Shown: positions 1-16,000 of the stretch, in pieces
How the letters are laid out: each line of letters begins with the position of its first letter
How positions within the stretch are numbered: position 1 is the stretch's first letter
Source of the DNA: Laccaria trichodermophora
Lineage: Eukaryota > Basidiomycota > Agaricomycetes > Agaricales > Hydnangiaceae
Assembly: GCA_018417955.1 (NCBI GenBank)
Contig: JACTVC010000011.1
Location: forward strand, 432,262-496,261
Direction of reading: 5' to 3'
DNA length: 64,000 nt
Notes under the pieces: model-generated
Seen by the model: only the letters and a program-made list of their open reading frames with translations
What the model was told of the DNA's origin: nothing
Databases searched by the model: none
Translations under genes and position numbers: made by a program

Positions 1-454
1 GACTGCGTGAGCTTGGGCCAGGGCTACAAACGAAGAAGTTTGGATGAGTTTTTTTGTATGTAACGAAATAACATACGCATCATCCATCTCGTCATATAAA
101 ATATCCGAAGACCCAACCTGCTGTATAACCTCTTCTACTCGCTCTGACTCTAATGCCGCGTGCATTGGTAACAAGCGAAGGGGGATGTGTTCTTCGCAGA
201 CGGGACATTGTCTCGTCTCTGCACGTTTGGCTGTGCATAAATCTGAGACTCCTATCCTTGAAAAAGTTGGTCATGAACATACGCTTCTTAGCGGGGGCGG
301 GAATGTGATCGCTGGGTACGGGTGACAATGAAGACGAGGATGTGCTGGCGCGAGCCTCAACGTAAGTCCGTTTATTTCCCCTGACCGTCACGACAAATGT
401 AAGCAAAATAAGAATGAGCATGAGCGCAAGTCCAGCGCACCGGGATAGCGCCAT
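1..454 (-). CDS. CPVC zinc-finger protein, 5' end (partial)
   Basis: The gene runs off the left edge. Exons 454..441, 380..283 and 230..<1 join in frame: a four-codon first exon ends at a GTGCGC donor, and the second donor is GTATGT. The product starts MALSRGNKRTYVEARAS, has a Ser/Pro-rich stretch and a basic patch (KKPKRAE), then a finger beginning RQCPVCEEHIPLRLLPMHA. This Cys-x2-Cys...His pattern with a helix after it resembles small ubiquitin-binding or RING-associated fingers, and E3 ligases are the commonest owners in fungi, but the rest of the protein is outside the window. A hydrophobic run in the unspliced frame near 385-430 is better read as the first intron than as a membrane segment. 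The model is inferred from splice sites and frame continuity. The function is uncertain. Confidence 0.55.
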
Positions 455-732
455 TGAACTGATTTTTTTTCAAGGTCACCTTCTGCCGCTTGATAAAGTG
501 TAAATTTCGCGTGGATAAAAGATGATCGATGGATGCTAAGCTCAGACCCGGCTCAAACAGAGGACGCGATTTCCCTTGATATAAGGACTGTACTTTGTGG
601 ATGGATTGTGCTTGACGGAAATGGATGGAGGTCATTGCACAAAATTCATAAATGCCATCACATGATCAAGACATCTCGCGTAGCTTTAGATTCTGATTTA
701 CAGCTAACTGAGTCTAAGGATGAAATTCGTCT

Positions 733-2265
733 TCAATCGTCTTCAAACACTATTTCAACCCCCGCATCACGAGCCAACTGGATTGCTCGATCTTCTTGAT
801 TTTTTGCAAAAGTAACCAAAGAGGTCAATATGTCGCGCTGACCTTGATCAATGACATTAGTCTTCTGATCTCTCAAATTTGAATGAACATACCTTCCACG
901 TAGTCACGAAACATAGTAGATACTTCGGGCCGAATCAAAGCAGAATTTGGAATGGCTTCCACCGGAAGACGATCTAGGAGAGTTTGAACCATTTCTAGTA
1001 GCATGCTAGACGCGTCCAAGACATCCTCATAATCTGGCTCAGATGCAGGATCGTTTATGAATGATCCGAGGATCTCTTTCCATAGACTTTCAGCGCCAAT
1101 CGCATTCCTGCCAATCTCCCACTTATGTCCTTCAATACCACCTATCTTGAGAAGGATCGTATCGTCCGGGTTCTGCGGGAGCGAGAAGCCGTATCCAAGA
1201 ATGAGTTCCGAGTTTGGTTTTGGTCCGTAGTTGTTAAAAAGTTCATCCCCGGCAGTAGCAGATGTGTGGAGAATCAGAGATATCATTGGTTCTTGCAAGG
1301 ACGAATCGGGAGAAACATTGTTGGGGTACCGGACAACCCACGAAACAGGCTGTCCACGTGCGTGGTTTAACGAATCTATTCCAGGAAGCAACACCGGTTC
1401 CGTTAAAGGTGAATGTTTTAGCGATGGTGTCGGCGATAACAAAGACGACGGAAAGGCCCGGGAGGATAGGTATGTTGCAGCTGTCAAGTATCGCTCCCTA
1501 TGGTAAAAAAAGATAAACTGTGATAAGCTGTGGACTCGGAAAATGTAGCCGACCATGTAAAGGACTTGCCCCAATCTTGATTGGCTTGCGTGACCCTGTC
1601 TAGACACTCGGCCCACTCAGTTCGCCAGTCGCGTTCGCGATCAAGCGTCGCGCCATATAAGTTAGTTCCTTTGAATAGTTGTATTTCTTCCGAAGTAAAG
1701 TGTAATGGCGTCAAAAGTTTTTCGGAAGACGGCAGAGTTTTAAGATAAGGATAGTGAGCCAGGATCTTCAAGTTTGGTTGACTGTATGTAGCCAGGACAC
1801 ATGGGTCAACCGTTGATCAGTGATCGCTGGTCTCTTATGGAGGAGCTTTACCTCTCATCGCATATTATCCAATGAAATATGATATACGTGCTGATCCATT
1901 GGCGTTCGGACCAGTGTGTGCTGGAGATGATCTCCGATGTGTCCAAAAAGTTTCCCAGAGCCAGTTGAGCATGTTGACGGGTTATAGCCAAGTCGAAGGG
2001 ACAGGAAACAATTTCCGTGTCCTCTGGTATGTCTTCCGAGGCAACGACGCGAGATCCAGACGTGGCTTGGCGGGAGCGAGTGAGCGAAGTTAGCTTTTAG
2101 GACAGCGATTGATCAAGCAAGAATTGATAGAACAGTGCCATCAAGGCCGGAAATCAACAAATAACATGTATTACCTTCACTGAAACGGACTCGAGTGTTG
2201 AAGCCTCCTCCTTGTTTTGAGAGCCAGCTTTTCAATGACAGAGCAGCAGAAAATTCAGTGGACAT
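733..2265 (-). CDS. SET-domain protein lysine methyltransferase (SETD6/RKM4-like)
   Basis: Exons 2265..2175, 2065..1852, 1781..1554, 1497..893 and 842..733 give 415 aa. The SET core is split by an insert, as in the SETD3/SETD6/Rkm family. The N-terminal part has GSRVVASEDIPEDTEI (~residues 33-48, the usual start of the SET fold). The cofactor-binding Asn-His occurs in GIDSLNHARG (~217-226), and the C-terminal SET motif is GDELFNNYGPKPNSELILGYG, split here as NNYG at ~266-269. A helical rubisco-LSMT-type substrate domain follows to the stop. Family members monomethylate lysines on ribosomal or other non-histone proteins using S-adenosylmethionine. The substrate here cannot be told. It lies in tandem behind the partial zinc-finger gene and is divergent from the chitinase. 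All catalytic landmarks look intact. Confidence 0.9.
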
Positions 2266-2570
2266 GTATCAGTGTGTGGTCGTGTTTACGAATTAGTGCA
2301 GAGCGCGTACGCGCGCGCCGCGCGTTCACTTTCATAATTGTCCTTCCAGAGGTCTGAACATTCTGAATACTCATGTTCGGATCAATTTTCCAAAGCTGCA
2401 GCAACAAATTTAATATCTGACTGAAAGAATTCTGATATTCAACTTCAGCAATACCTGTCGTTACATGTAAAGCAGTCAGCCGCCAGCCTGAAATTTAGGA
2501 AATCCCCGAGAATGCCAGCTGGGCTCTTTACTCCCCAGTAGACTTCGGTTCATCCCTCCCTCCACTGAAG
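2266..2570. promoter_or_regulatory. Shared intergenic region between divergent SET-methyltransferase and chitinase genes
   Basis: The two start codons face away from each other across about 305 bp, so the region must hold both promoters. It contains an alternating GC-rich tract near 2307-2323 (cgcgtacgcgcgcgccgcgc) that could form Z-DNA or act as a CpG cluster. The chitinase-proximal 60 bp are CT-rich, as is usual for fungal start regions. No TATA box is obvious. Individual factor sites cannot be called. Confidence 0.45.
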
Positions 2571-4084
2571 ATGATCTTTTCCGCCTTCTTTCCACTCATG
2601 GTCTCTACACTGTCATTACTCGCTGTCCACGCCCTCGCGCCGCCCGATATGAAGATATATGATCAAACTCAAGTGGCCGCCGGTTGGTATGAGGGCTATC
2701 AGGTCAACGACGGGTTGCCTCTGTCGCAGATTAGCTGGTATAAGTATACCCACCTGATATATTCGTTCGCGTGAGTAAATCATTCAGCCCAGGGATATTG
2801 CGAAGTAACCTGGCATGGTAGGGAAACAACGCCAGATGTCAACGTCCTTAGCTTGGAAAAATCTAATCCAGAGGGGCTGCCACAGTTCGTCACCGAAGCC
2901 CGTCGACATGTAGGTCCAGAGAATTGACACGGTGTGATGCGGGCTGATATATATCCAGGGAGTCAAGGCAATGGTGTCGGTCGGCGGGTGGACAGGCTCC
3001 CGGTGGTGGTCCTCCAACGTCGGCTCCGCGGAGAACAGAACAGCATTTGTAAGAACACTGTCAAGCTTTGTCAAAAGGCATAATTTGGATGGTATCGATT
3101 TCGAGTGAGTATAGTTAAACCAAGGTTTCACAAATCTAATCAAATATCAAGCTGGGAATATCCAGGCCGACAAGGGGCAGGGTTTAACGTCGTTAGCAAG
3201 CATGACGCAGCCAACTTCCTTTCCTTTCTCGAAGAATTGCGCAAGGACCCAGTTGGTTCGTCTCTTGTCCTGTCAGCATGCGCGTCTGTCGTACCGTTTG
3301 CCGGAGAAGATGGAAAGCCAAGTGGAGACATGTCTGGCTTCAGCGTGGTCCTCAACTTCATTTCTGTCATGGATTATGATGTCTGGGGTCACTGGAGCAA
3401 TTCAGTGGGTCCTAACGCGCCACTTGACGATACCTGTGCCGCACCTGAGTACCAGATTGCCTCGGCGATTTCCGCCGTTAGACTTTGGACGAATGCTGGT
3501 ATGCCGCGGAAACAAATAGTGTTGGGCGTAGCAGGATATGGTCGGGAATACAGAGTCCGGCGGTCAGATGCGTTTATGGGTGGATCGCCGTTTCTCGCAT
3601 CACATCCGCCATTCGTGAAAACCAGGGAGGATCCGCGACTATGCAGCGAAGACCGTATCGACGAATGTGCTCTCGCACCATTGGTACAAGGAATACTCGA
3701 TTTCAAGCGCATGATTCAGGAGGGTTACCTCGACAAGAATGGAGCACCTCGGCTAGGGATCGCATATCGATACGATGACTGCAGTCAGACGGTGAGTATT
3801 GGGTTGCGAATGCTGAGCGGTTGCTCAAGGTCGGGTTTCGTAGCCGTATGTCTATAACAAAGAGACACAATCCATGGTCTCGTACGACGATACACGGGTA
3901 AGTGGTGTCCAAGCCCTTCACGTTTTCTGTTACAAGTTGATTATAATAGTCGTTTGCGGCCAAGGGACTATTCATCAAAACGGCGGGATTAAGGGGGTTT
4001 GCGATGTGGGAGGTTGGTAGTGATTACAAGGACCTTTTGCTTGACTCCATTCGCCTCAACTGTGGATTTGGTATGCAACTATAA
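2571..4084 (+). CDS. Secreted GH18 chitinase
   Basis: Exons 2571..2770, 2822..2909, 2959..3104, 3152..3791, 3844..3897 and 3950..4084 give 420 aa. A signal peptide (MIFSAFFPLMVSTLSLLAVHA) precedes a single GH18 barrel. The substrate-binding strand reads VSVGGWTGSRWWS, and the catalytic DxxDxDxE motif is complete as DGIDFDWEYPG (~residues 140-150, general acid Glu147), reconstituted across the intron at 3105..3151. The SVMDYDVWG segment (~230) carries the Met-x-Tyr-Asp signature, and a Trp (AMWEVG) closes the barrel near the C-terminus. No chitin-binding module or GPI signal is visible. It should hydrolyse beta-1,4 chitin in the wall or outside the cell, for remodelling, autolysis or attack on other fungi and arthropods. 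It looks active. Confidence 0.93.
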
Positions 4085-4272
4085 TTCAGTTGTCGCCAGT
4101 GGTGGGATGTGCGTTGTTGGTTAGAAAGGATTGTGTGCTGAATTTGGTTGAGGGAGTTGTAAGGTTGTAAGGTCACAGCCACCGTGACCTCACTGTTAGT
4201 GTTACCAACGCGCCTTCGATCTTGGCAGTGAGGTCTGCCTGTGTCCCGCTAGTCTTCCTCAGTGTGTAGACA

Positions 4273-7200
4273 ATGGGTACGCTTGATTACCTGTTCTAGC
4301 GCCGCAATTCACGTCCGTAAACTCGTTAGATACCGCTGTGTCCAGGCAGCTCATTGACAAGATCTATGAGAAACGCAAAGCAGCAGCCCTAGAACTTGAG
4401 AAGTACACCTACTGCGGCAATATGTTGAAATACAACCAATAACCCATTGTTCAGGCAAATTCGAGAGTGCCAGCAACAGGGGGAACACAAGCGCATCAGC
4501 CAAATCATTGACCAACTTGTTGACATGTTCAGCAACACCGCGAACCCTCTTCACATTAGGAATGGCGGACTCATCGGTTTAGCTGGTACCGCGATAGCGT
4601 TGGGCGTAGACGTGGCTCCCTACATGGAAAAATTTGTCAGGCCATTGCTTGATTGTTTTGTCGATCCAGAGAATAGGATCAGGTATTTTTCTGCGGAGTG
4701 CTTATACAACATCGCCAAAGTGTCGAAGGGAGAGGTTCTGGTATACTTCAACGACATATTCGATGCCCTGAGCAAGGTAAGCGATTAAATTCTACTGTTT
4801 CATCGCACTTGCTCATCCAGCCCAGTTAGCAGCCGACTCTGAGCTCTCTGTCAAGAATGGTGCTGAACTTCTTGATCGACTGTTGAAGGATATCGTTGCG
4901 GAATCCGCTTCCGTGTATATTCCCCTTTATCCCGAAACGGAGAAAGTACGTGACGACAGAGACGAAGCGGTTGGGGTGCTTGTTCCTCTACCAGATGGGC
5001 TGCCCGGAGAAGGCGCGAAGAAAGCCTTCTCGCTGGCGCACTTTATCCCGCTACTCCGTGAACGTATCTACGTTGTTAGCCCCTTTACAAGGAGCTACCT
5101 CGTATCTTGGATGAACGTGCTAGATTCAGTTCCTGAGTTGGAGCTGATTTCATATCTTCCTGAGTTTCTGGACGGTCTTTTGTGCGTGATTCGACAACTA
5201 TATCTTGATCATCTTTTCTTAATACAGTCTATGCAGGAAATATCTTTCGGATCCCACGGAGGATGTGCGAGTTGCGACTGAAAATCTATTAGCTGACTTC
5301 CTCCGTGAGATTCGCGATGTGACAGTTGTCTCGCGGCAACTCGACCAATATACCATGAGGACTTCAGTTGAGTTTACACGACGTGCTGACGCGACCCTCG
5401 AAAAGCTACCCGATCTTACACTGGACAATGCTGAACGGGCATTGTTTCTTTCAGAGAATGACGACCAGTCCCATCAGGCTAGCGAGTCCGCCGTAAAGGA
5501 AGATTCTTCGCCAGAGATCAACGACCGTGATACCGGAGGTAATTGAAGTCACGCCTCTCTAACATTTCAGAGGATAGTGACCTTCTTGACAGCATGGATA
5601 CCTGGGCAAGGTGTCCAAATTGATTTCGCCTCTATTATTGAAATATTAATTCAGCAACTCGATGGAGAACGTGAGTTCTTTGGTTAGTTTTGCTAATCCA
5701 CTCTTAACCCTGTCGATAGATGACGAAATCCAGCAATCTATGGCTTTGAGATGGCTAGCAGAATTCCTTACCTTTGCACAGGATGTCATGGTTCCTTTCA
5801 CACCGCGGCTCATCCCCGCCATTTTGCCCAATCTCGCCCACCACGTTGCTATGATCCAATCAGCCGCTATCCGCACCAACAAATTGTTGCTGAATGTTGT
5901 TCAGAATCTCCCTTCTCCCGTTGAAACTCCACCCCCCACACGGCCGATTGCCGAGAAACCACAACCAAGCAGGATTCCTAGATCTCCAACACCTACAACG
6001 TCTACAACCAATTCAAGACAATCTACACTTGGTAGTCAAGTCAGCCAGGCATCAAGAGAGGTCGCAACCCCTGATATCCTTCCGGACGTACCTCCCCTAC
6101 AACGCCATCGTGCTAGCAATGCAGAGCTCTCGCTTACCCCTCGACCTGCTGCCGTAGCAGAAATATCCGCATCTAGTTCAGAACCCAGTCGACCACATTC
6201 GCCAAGCTCGCTTATCAGTCAGCCTGGAATGAACGGCAACCTCGCTAATTCACAACAGCAAGAGGATACAGATCTATTCGATTACCAGGCCACAGTGAAT
6301 GAGCTGACAATCCAGTTTTTGAGCGAGTTTGAAGAAACAAGGGTAGCTGCATTGAAATGGCTGATTATGTTACACCAAAAGGCTCCTAAGAAGGTATGTT
6401 CGACAAGTAAAATCTTTCCGTTGATGATAATTACCAGTTCAGATCCTCGCCATGGACGATGGAACATTTCCGGCTTTACTCAAGACATTATCCGATAGTT
6501 CGGAGGAGGTATACCAGTTTAAGTCATTATCATTTATCTCATTGATTGGCGTCGTTTCAAGGTGATAAAACACGATTTGCAACTCCTGGCACAGATATCC
6601 TCTAGTTCAGAAGAGAATTATTTTAAAGCGTTTATGATCAATCTTCTGGAGCTCTTCAGCACCGATCGGAGGTTGCTAGAAACGAGGGGAAGCCTCATCA
6701 TCAGACAGCTATGCCTCAATTTGAACACGGAGAAGATTTACCGTACATTTGCAGAAATCTTGGAGAAGGAAGATGTAAGTGACTCAACACTTGACTCTGG
6801 GCAACTTTTTTGATGTCAAAAAGGATCTCGAATTTGCAAGTGTCATTGTTCAGAAGTTGAACATCATCCTTATCACATCCCCGGAACTTGCGGATTTTCG
6901 AAAACGGCTGAAAAGCCTAGAAACTCGGGTTAGTCCAGGTTGTGCACATCATTTCATAGTTACTGACGAATACCCTGGCCAGCAAGATGGCCAAGCACTG
7001 TTCACAACGCTTTACCGATCATGGTGTCACAATGCGGTCGCTGTTTTTTCCCTCTGCCTGCTCGCTCAAGCTTATGAACATGCATCAAATTTGCTCTACA
7101 TTTTGTAAGGTATTTAGAGCTCTGCAAGACTCCTGCTTACCTAGGTTATACAGTGCTGATTTAGAAATCACTGTGCCGATGCTTGTACAAGTCGATAAGC

Positions 7201-7960
7201 TTGTGCAACTCATCGAATCACCGGTCTTCACATGTCAGAATTCCACATATCTCCCGTGTTCTAAAATTTGACTCTTTGCAGACATTCGACTACAATTACT
7301 GGAACCAGATCGATATCCGTATCTCTTCAAGTGTCTCTATGGCTTGTTGATGCTGCTGCCACAAAGCACTGCATTCGTCTCACTGCGAAATCGGCTCAAT
7401 GCAGTTAATTCTGCAGGGTTCCTACACATTGCTCCCAAGCCGTGAGCGTCCTAGTCCGTATCTTTATGCAGACCATTGCTCAGTTGACTTCCTTCAGAAC
7501 CATAGGTCCTATATCCAGTCGTTCAAAGATTGGTCGCGACGACATCAAGTGGCAAGAGCTGCTCCTCCATTTCCGTTCGGTGCAAGCTAGACATGAAAAG
7601 GCTCGACGGCAGGCACTAGGTGCAGATACGTCGACGATCTCGGGGTTTCCCGACTTGGATAAGCTAGGCGAAATGGCAGGCGAGAGATCAGGACGTGCAC
7701 CAACAACCAGTCGCCCACCCATGCGTCGAAGAGTTACGGGTGGAGAGTTACCAAACCCCATGTCCCCAGCACCACCTCTTGCCAGCAAGGGCGGGGCGTT
7801 ATCGCCTTTGAACCCGAAGGCAAGGGTTCCAAGTGGATTGACGGGAATAATACCTTCCCAGAGTGGTGCAAGCGTTACGTCCAGCAACACGAATGCGGCG
7901 GCGGCACTGACGCAGGCACAGAGGCAACGTCGCCCCATCGATTTGGCGAGGAGAGCCTAA
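4273..7960 (+). CDS. VAC14: VAC14, scaffold of the PI(3,5)P2 kinase complex
   Basis: Exons 4273..4276, 4300..4402, 4455..4776, 4826..5181, 5228..5538, 5578..5670, 5720..6393, 6443..6508, 6562..6774, 6824..6928, 6983..7104, 7154..7233, 7282..7441 and 7498..7960 total 1,024 codons. The protein is almost wholly HEAT repeats. Family landmarks include [15 protein letters not shown] near residue 80, a second Vac14 segment [20 protein letters not shown], and a C-terminal block that assembles with Fab1 and Fig4. A low-complexity Ser/Pro insert (~510-620) and tail look disordered. Vac14 nucleates the Fab1-Fig4 complex on vacuole/endosome membranes and so sets PI(3,5)P2 levels. The weak point is the start: ATG plus one base followed by a 23-nt candidate intron is needed to reach the conserved N-terminus. 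An upstream non-canonical start cannot be excluded. Confidence 0.92.
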
Positions 7961-8087
7961 GTTACGTGATGATGATGATGATGATAATGACATTCTTTAC
8001 CATGAATAGTATTCTACACTAATCGTTCGAACTATGACTGTCGGCCATCCGTTGAAAGACATCCCGTCTAATTGTCATTGACATCGT

Positions 8088-9199
8088 CTATAACCGCGAA
8101 TCACCAGGAACCAGGATATTATTCCGAATAGTGTTAATGTCGTGCTCAGAGAGCCCAACATAATGCTTGATGTATCCTTCTGCTCCGCCGTATTTACTTT
8201 CCAGCAGCTCAAGGAAGGCCATCATTGTCTCGTGACTAGACAAAACTGTTGAAGTCGTATACACATCAGAACTGAAAGTTTACACACCGGCAAGTAAACA
8301 TGTTGAGAGCAGCCTCGTTGTTCGAGGCAAATAACGGCTCTTTGGCCAGACGTGCCATTATCATTTCGCGGGCAGGCTCCCGGCCAACACGAGTAAGGGC
8401 ATAATCACGAGAGACAGCTTCATCGTCCACGCCTGCGAGCTGCATACGCAGTGAGGAGAGGGCGTAGGGTATCGAAAGTGGCATACCTTCAGCAAAATAG
8501 CGGCTATAAGTCCAGTTCGATCTTTCCCGGCTGTACAATGGAAGAGACAGGGCTCCGTGGGCTTATCTCTCACATGGCGAAGGATGGCGCCGAACGAGTG
8601 GCCACCATGATCTAATATTTGAGAGTATAGCTCCATGAATGCCTTTGTAAGCTGTCAGCATCTTCTGAATACCTAAGTAAAAGTTGGAATTGACCTCTGT
8701 TTTACCACTTGCGTATAATTGATATCTCCTATCGACCAAAATCACATGGGTATTGGTGTGCCAATAACCGGAAAGGTGCTATCACGTACGCACTTAGCCA
8801 TCATCTCCGGGCTGTAGTCTGCAGTTTGGAAGACGGGTGTATGCAAGATCTCTACGCCATCGATCACGGGAAGTGGTGTGTTATACTTTCGGATTTCAGT
8901 GTCGGATCGTAAGTCAAAGACTTTAGAGACACCGATTTCCTGTAACTTGGCTTTCCCTATGAAAATGTCAAGTCGTGGAAAATGCAAGGCAACCATGAAA
9001 TAAGCTTACCATCTGGAGTGATTCCAGAGAGTTCTGCGGAGCGGTACAGATACTCTGGCTTTGTTATTCTTCCAGAATATCTTGCTGAGGGGTAGGAACC
9101 AAGGTCTCGAACGTTTATTACGCCGGGAATTGAGACGAAGGGAGGCCGTGAAAGAACATCCGCAACGTATGCGGGGTCGAGCGGGTCGAGGTCGTGCAT
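8088..9199 (-). CDS. Tyrosine/dual-specificity phosphatase, Y_phosphatase3 type
   Basis: Exons 9199..9010, 8956..8794, 8728..8695, 8642..8487, 8439..8288 and 8235..8088 give 280 aa. The N-terminus has the family's INVRDLGSYP motif and a VFDLRSDTEIRKY strand. The P-loop is LFHCTAGKDRTG (Cys165 nucleophile, Arg171), a perfect CX5R. A helical C-terminal region ending in KYGGAEGYIKHYVGLSEHDI is typical of PF13350 phosphatases, which are tyrosine/serine or phosphoinositide phosphatases in fungi and bacteria. An upstream in-frame Met at 9277 exists, but the Met at 9199 fits the family length better. The third exon is only 34 nt. It is divergent from MCM6 with 192 bp between starts. The substrate is unknown, and the catalytic residues are present. 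Confidence 0.9.
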
Positions 9200-9299
9200 A
9201 TGATGGGAGCTGTAGGAACGATGGAGTAGATCGTAACTTAAATGAAGCAAAACCCGTGACCTGAACATGTCACACACAACACGAGATTACCTGCCCTAC

Positions 9300-9305
9300 A
9301 CGCGT
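9300..9305 (+). promoter_or_regulatory. MCB-like element (ACGCGT) upstream of MCM6
   Basis: A perfect MluI cell-cycle box core (ACGCGT) lies 87-92 bp upstream of the MCM6 start codon, in the short region shared with the divergent phosphatase gene. In yeasts MBF binds this core to drive G1/S transcription of replication genes including MCMs. The site is seen directly. Its use in this organism is inferred from position and target type. Confidence 0.5.
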
Positions 9306-9391
9306 GATGTGACAGACGCCTCATCATTTTCTAACTGAGCTCTTGTCGCGTCCAAGTCCTCATCACAAATAGGCTGAAATCTTCCGCAAAC

Positions 9392-12635
<3,244 letters not shown>

Positions 12636-13016
12636 ATTTAGATAAACCTCCGGTTTCACATTTTTGTTTTTATAGCTCTGCTTTGATGTATTGTAAATGT
12701 AATTCTAGACGAGGCGCGTCGAAATTTATTGTCCAAATCTGGGAAGCTCACGCGTCGAGGCGTGATTTTCGGCTGTCACCACGTGGGCGTGCTATTGACA
12801 AGAGCGCAACCATGCTCCAAAGACCATTTATACCTTGCCAAGATTTATACCCTACTTATACCACAATTAATCCTCGTCTCAAACATCCTAACCGTCCGAA
12901 GAGGCACGCCCGGCTATAATTTCTCTCCGTTAGCCCCGCCATCACTGACCACCTGTCGGAGTGTGCACCAATATTTTGCTCTGGACTGTAGAAATCATCA
13001 ATAGCCTGCGACCTCC
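12636..13016. other. Intergenic region between MCM6 and formin
   Basis: About 380 bp between two plus-strand genes: the first part should be the MCM6 3' UTR, the remainder the formin promoter and 5' UTR. It holds only short open frames without codon bias. No repeat or RNA gene is visible. Confidence 0.4.
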
Positions 13017-16000
13017 ATGCTCACAAATCCATTGATAGTGCCGACTATCCTTCCTACAGGCTCTCTTGTCTTCGCTGAGGTTGCCCAGGAGGGACGAGCT
13101 CAGGACGTCATCGACACTCTTGTTGACTTGCCAGGCGTGAAAGAACAGATACTTGGGGACCTCGATGATCATGGGTGGGCCCTGCAGAGAATCAGAGTAG
13201 AACAGAATGGCAGGGTTTGGGAGGAGGACGAACTCCTGAGTCTTGGGGATGGTAAGCTCGCGTTCGTCAATTTAGCTCATCTAAATTGATCCATCCTGTA
13301 GGCACCGTACAAAGTAGTACGCTGGTTGCGCCGCTGGTAAATGCGCCTCCCGCGAAGTCTGAGTATCTTCAGCGTCATTTCTCTTCGTTTCCCATGACTG
13401 CACACCTGCACAACCCTGTACTTCGATTGGTCTCTCTCCACCCTCAGTTATCTTGTTCTTTGGCTTTTCTTAGGGTCCCAGAAATTTACGATGGGTTTGA
13501 ATACAAAGTCTTTGTATCAAGGACAATGACAGTAGACGACGTAATCCACACTGTGATCGAGGAACTTGGTCTGGCGAGATCATTGCCCATTCCTGGAGGA
13601 AAATTTGAGTACGTCCTGGAGGAGGCTTGGATAGAAAGGGAGTCGCAAAGTCAGTTTATCTATCTGTGTTTCTATGACTTGCTAAATTTAACACGCCCAG
13701 AGTCCACAAGACTTCCGACGACCTCTCTCATTCACGAAATTCTAGGCTTCCCCTTTTCAGCAAATCCTTTCGGGTCTTTAGGACACCGGATACTTCGATT
13801 TTGTGTTCCTGATGAGTGGTATCGCCGTACAAATTCTCGTGTTGTTCCTACGGCTGGCTCTGAACCCTCAGAAGCGACTCTCAGGCGACTTGCCGCTCTT
13901 CAAGAATCTGACCAAGAAGACGAAGACGAGGGGACTGCGAAGTTAGCTGGGAAAGCTGAATCGCATCTACGTTATCCCACGGCAACGCAGACTATGGAAC
14001 AGCGTGGTCTTGTCTCCCAAGGCCGTCTTTCCAGCATGTTTGAAGGGTGGCTTCGACCTACGTCACCCACGACAGCCCGACACAGTACTGTTTTTATTTC
14101 TGACAACAAAAAGAGTGTTAGCGAGCCCAGACTGGTCGAATCCCCGACAGGAAACATGCAAGACGAAAACCAGTCTACCGCTTCGGCTGACGGGGACAAC
14201 CTAGATGATTTTGATACTGCCTTCGAGTTGATGCTGGTAGGTATATATTTCGCACGACATTTTGGAGCCTACTTAATATTTATTCCAAATGCAGGACGAG
14301 TTTGGTTTGAAAGGTGAAAAACGATCTGCAATGTATGCACTCACACGAGATCGCAAAGCGTATTTACTTCGCCAAAATCGTCAATTCCGGTCCTCCAGCC
14401 AGCCATCGGATGCAGAAGCGACTCTTCGCGCCAATAATCCACCCCACTCTGTGACATATGGTCCATCAAGTGCTGCAAGCCTACTTCCCCGACTCATCCC
14501 CCAACTAACTGGTGACCCAAATCTGCCCCGCCGCTTCTCTATTTTTGGTTGGGGAACCCCTAGCGCCGCCCCGACTGTTGCCTCGGCGGTCACCAGTGGC
14601 TTCAGTGGAGAGGATAACACGGCTGGCCGAGGCTCTCCGGGCAGAGGGAAATCACAAACTATTGAATTTGTTGAGGAAGTACAACCAATTCAAGTCCAAA
14701 CTACTGGTGGTCTTTGGAGTAATTGGTGGACATCTTCTGGAGGCGAAAAAACTGCTTCAGGAGACAAGAATGGCAAGAAAGAATCTGGGAATTCGGCCAA
14801 ATGGTACATAGACGCCCTTTGTATCGGAAAGCCTCCCGATATGAAGCTGGTGAAGCACCTCATCAGTCTACGCGTCCATCTATCAACGGCGAAACTTGCT
14901 TTTATCGAGGATTTTGTGCGCAACCAAAAAGGACTTGAAGCTATCGGCGTGTTGCTAGCAGGCTTAGTCGGGAAGGGCGGCAAGAGGAAACGACTCAACG
15001 AGGTAGAAACGACGGTACTTTTTGAGTTAATCAAATGTCTCCGAGTCTTGCTCAACACTGAGGTAAGTAGCATAATTAAACTGTTTAAAGGAGGATGTGA
15101 TGTTCACCGCGTGACAGCCTGGCTTTGACGAAGTTCTATCTTCTCCAACCGTCATTACCCACATTTCGTACTCATTGCACACCCTTTCACTCAAAGTCTA
15201 CACGCTGGCATCAGAGCTTCTTGCGGCTATATGCATTCTTTCGCTCACTGAAGGGCACAAGGCCGTCCTTGCAGCCATGTCAGATTTTCGGATTGCGTTC
15301 GAAGAGAATTTCCGTTTTGAAACACTGATAGCTTCCCTTCGTCCCCCCGACGTGGACACCGATTCCGAGAGCGATAATGGGGCCAGTTTTGGCAATGAAG
15401 AAGAGGGTGTATGGGAAGCGCGCACGGCTTCCATGGCTCTAATAAATGCGTTGGCAAACTGTCCTGAATCTCTTGAAGAGCGAATAATGCTTCGCGAAGA
15501 ACTTAGTAGACGCGGGCTAAATGAAGTCATAGTGGTGCGTGATTTGATATACCTATTTCTATCGGTTCGGATAGGCGGTTTTCTCGCAGACTTTGAGATA
15601 CATCAAACCTCCAGATTCCTTGTTGACCCAACTTGATGTATATTCGGAGGAGAAATTCGAAGATGAAGAAGACGTGCGGGAACGTACCCGGACCATGATG
15701 TCTCAAGGACTCAAGGCTCACCAGCGGACACGTTCGGATTCTGAGGTGGTTTTCCAAGACCTCCTACAACTAGCCAAACAACACGGCGAATTATATCCCA
15801 TGATGGTTGATATTTTGAAGCATTATGGACTGCTATTACAACGGGATGTTGGCATGTACGCCTTCTATGGTCTTTGGCACGTTAACAGTAAAATAAACCA
15901 ATACTCCAGACAGCTCAAGGCCGATTTGTTCATTATCCTGGATCGCTTCGTCGAACAAGCAGCAATGCTTGAGAATTTGTGATGGTTTCCCCTTTTTTGC

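Noticed and set aside
385..430. Hydrophobic LALMLILILLTFVVTV run as a membrane segment of the leftmost gene
   Set aside because: It lies inside a 60-nt GTGCGC...TCAG intron whose removal joins a sensible coding frame.
13421..13470. Possible 44-nt intron in the formin N-terminal exon (gtctct...cttag)
   Set aside because: Removing it breaks the reading frame, while the unspliced frame is open and reads well on both sides.
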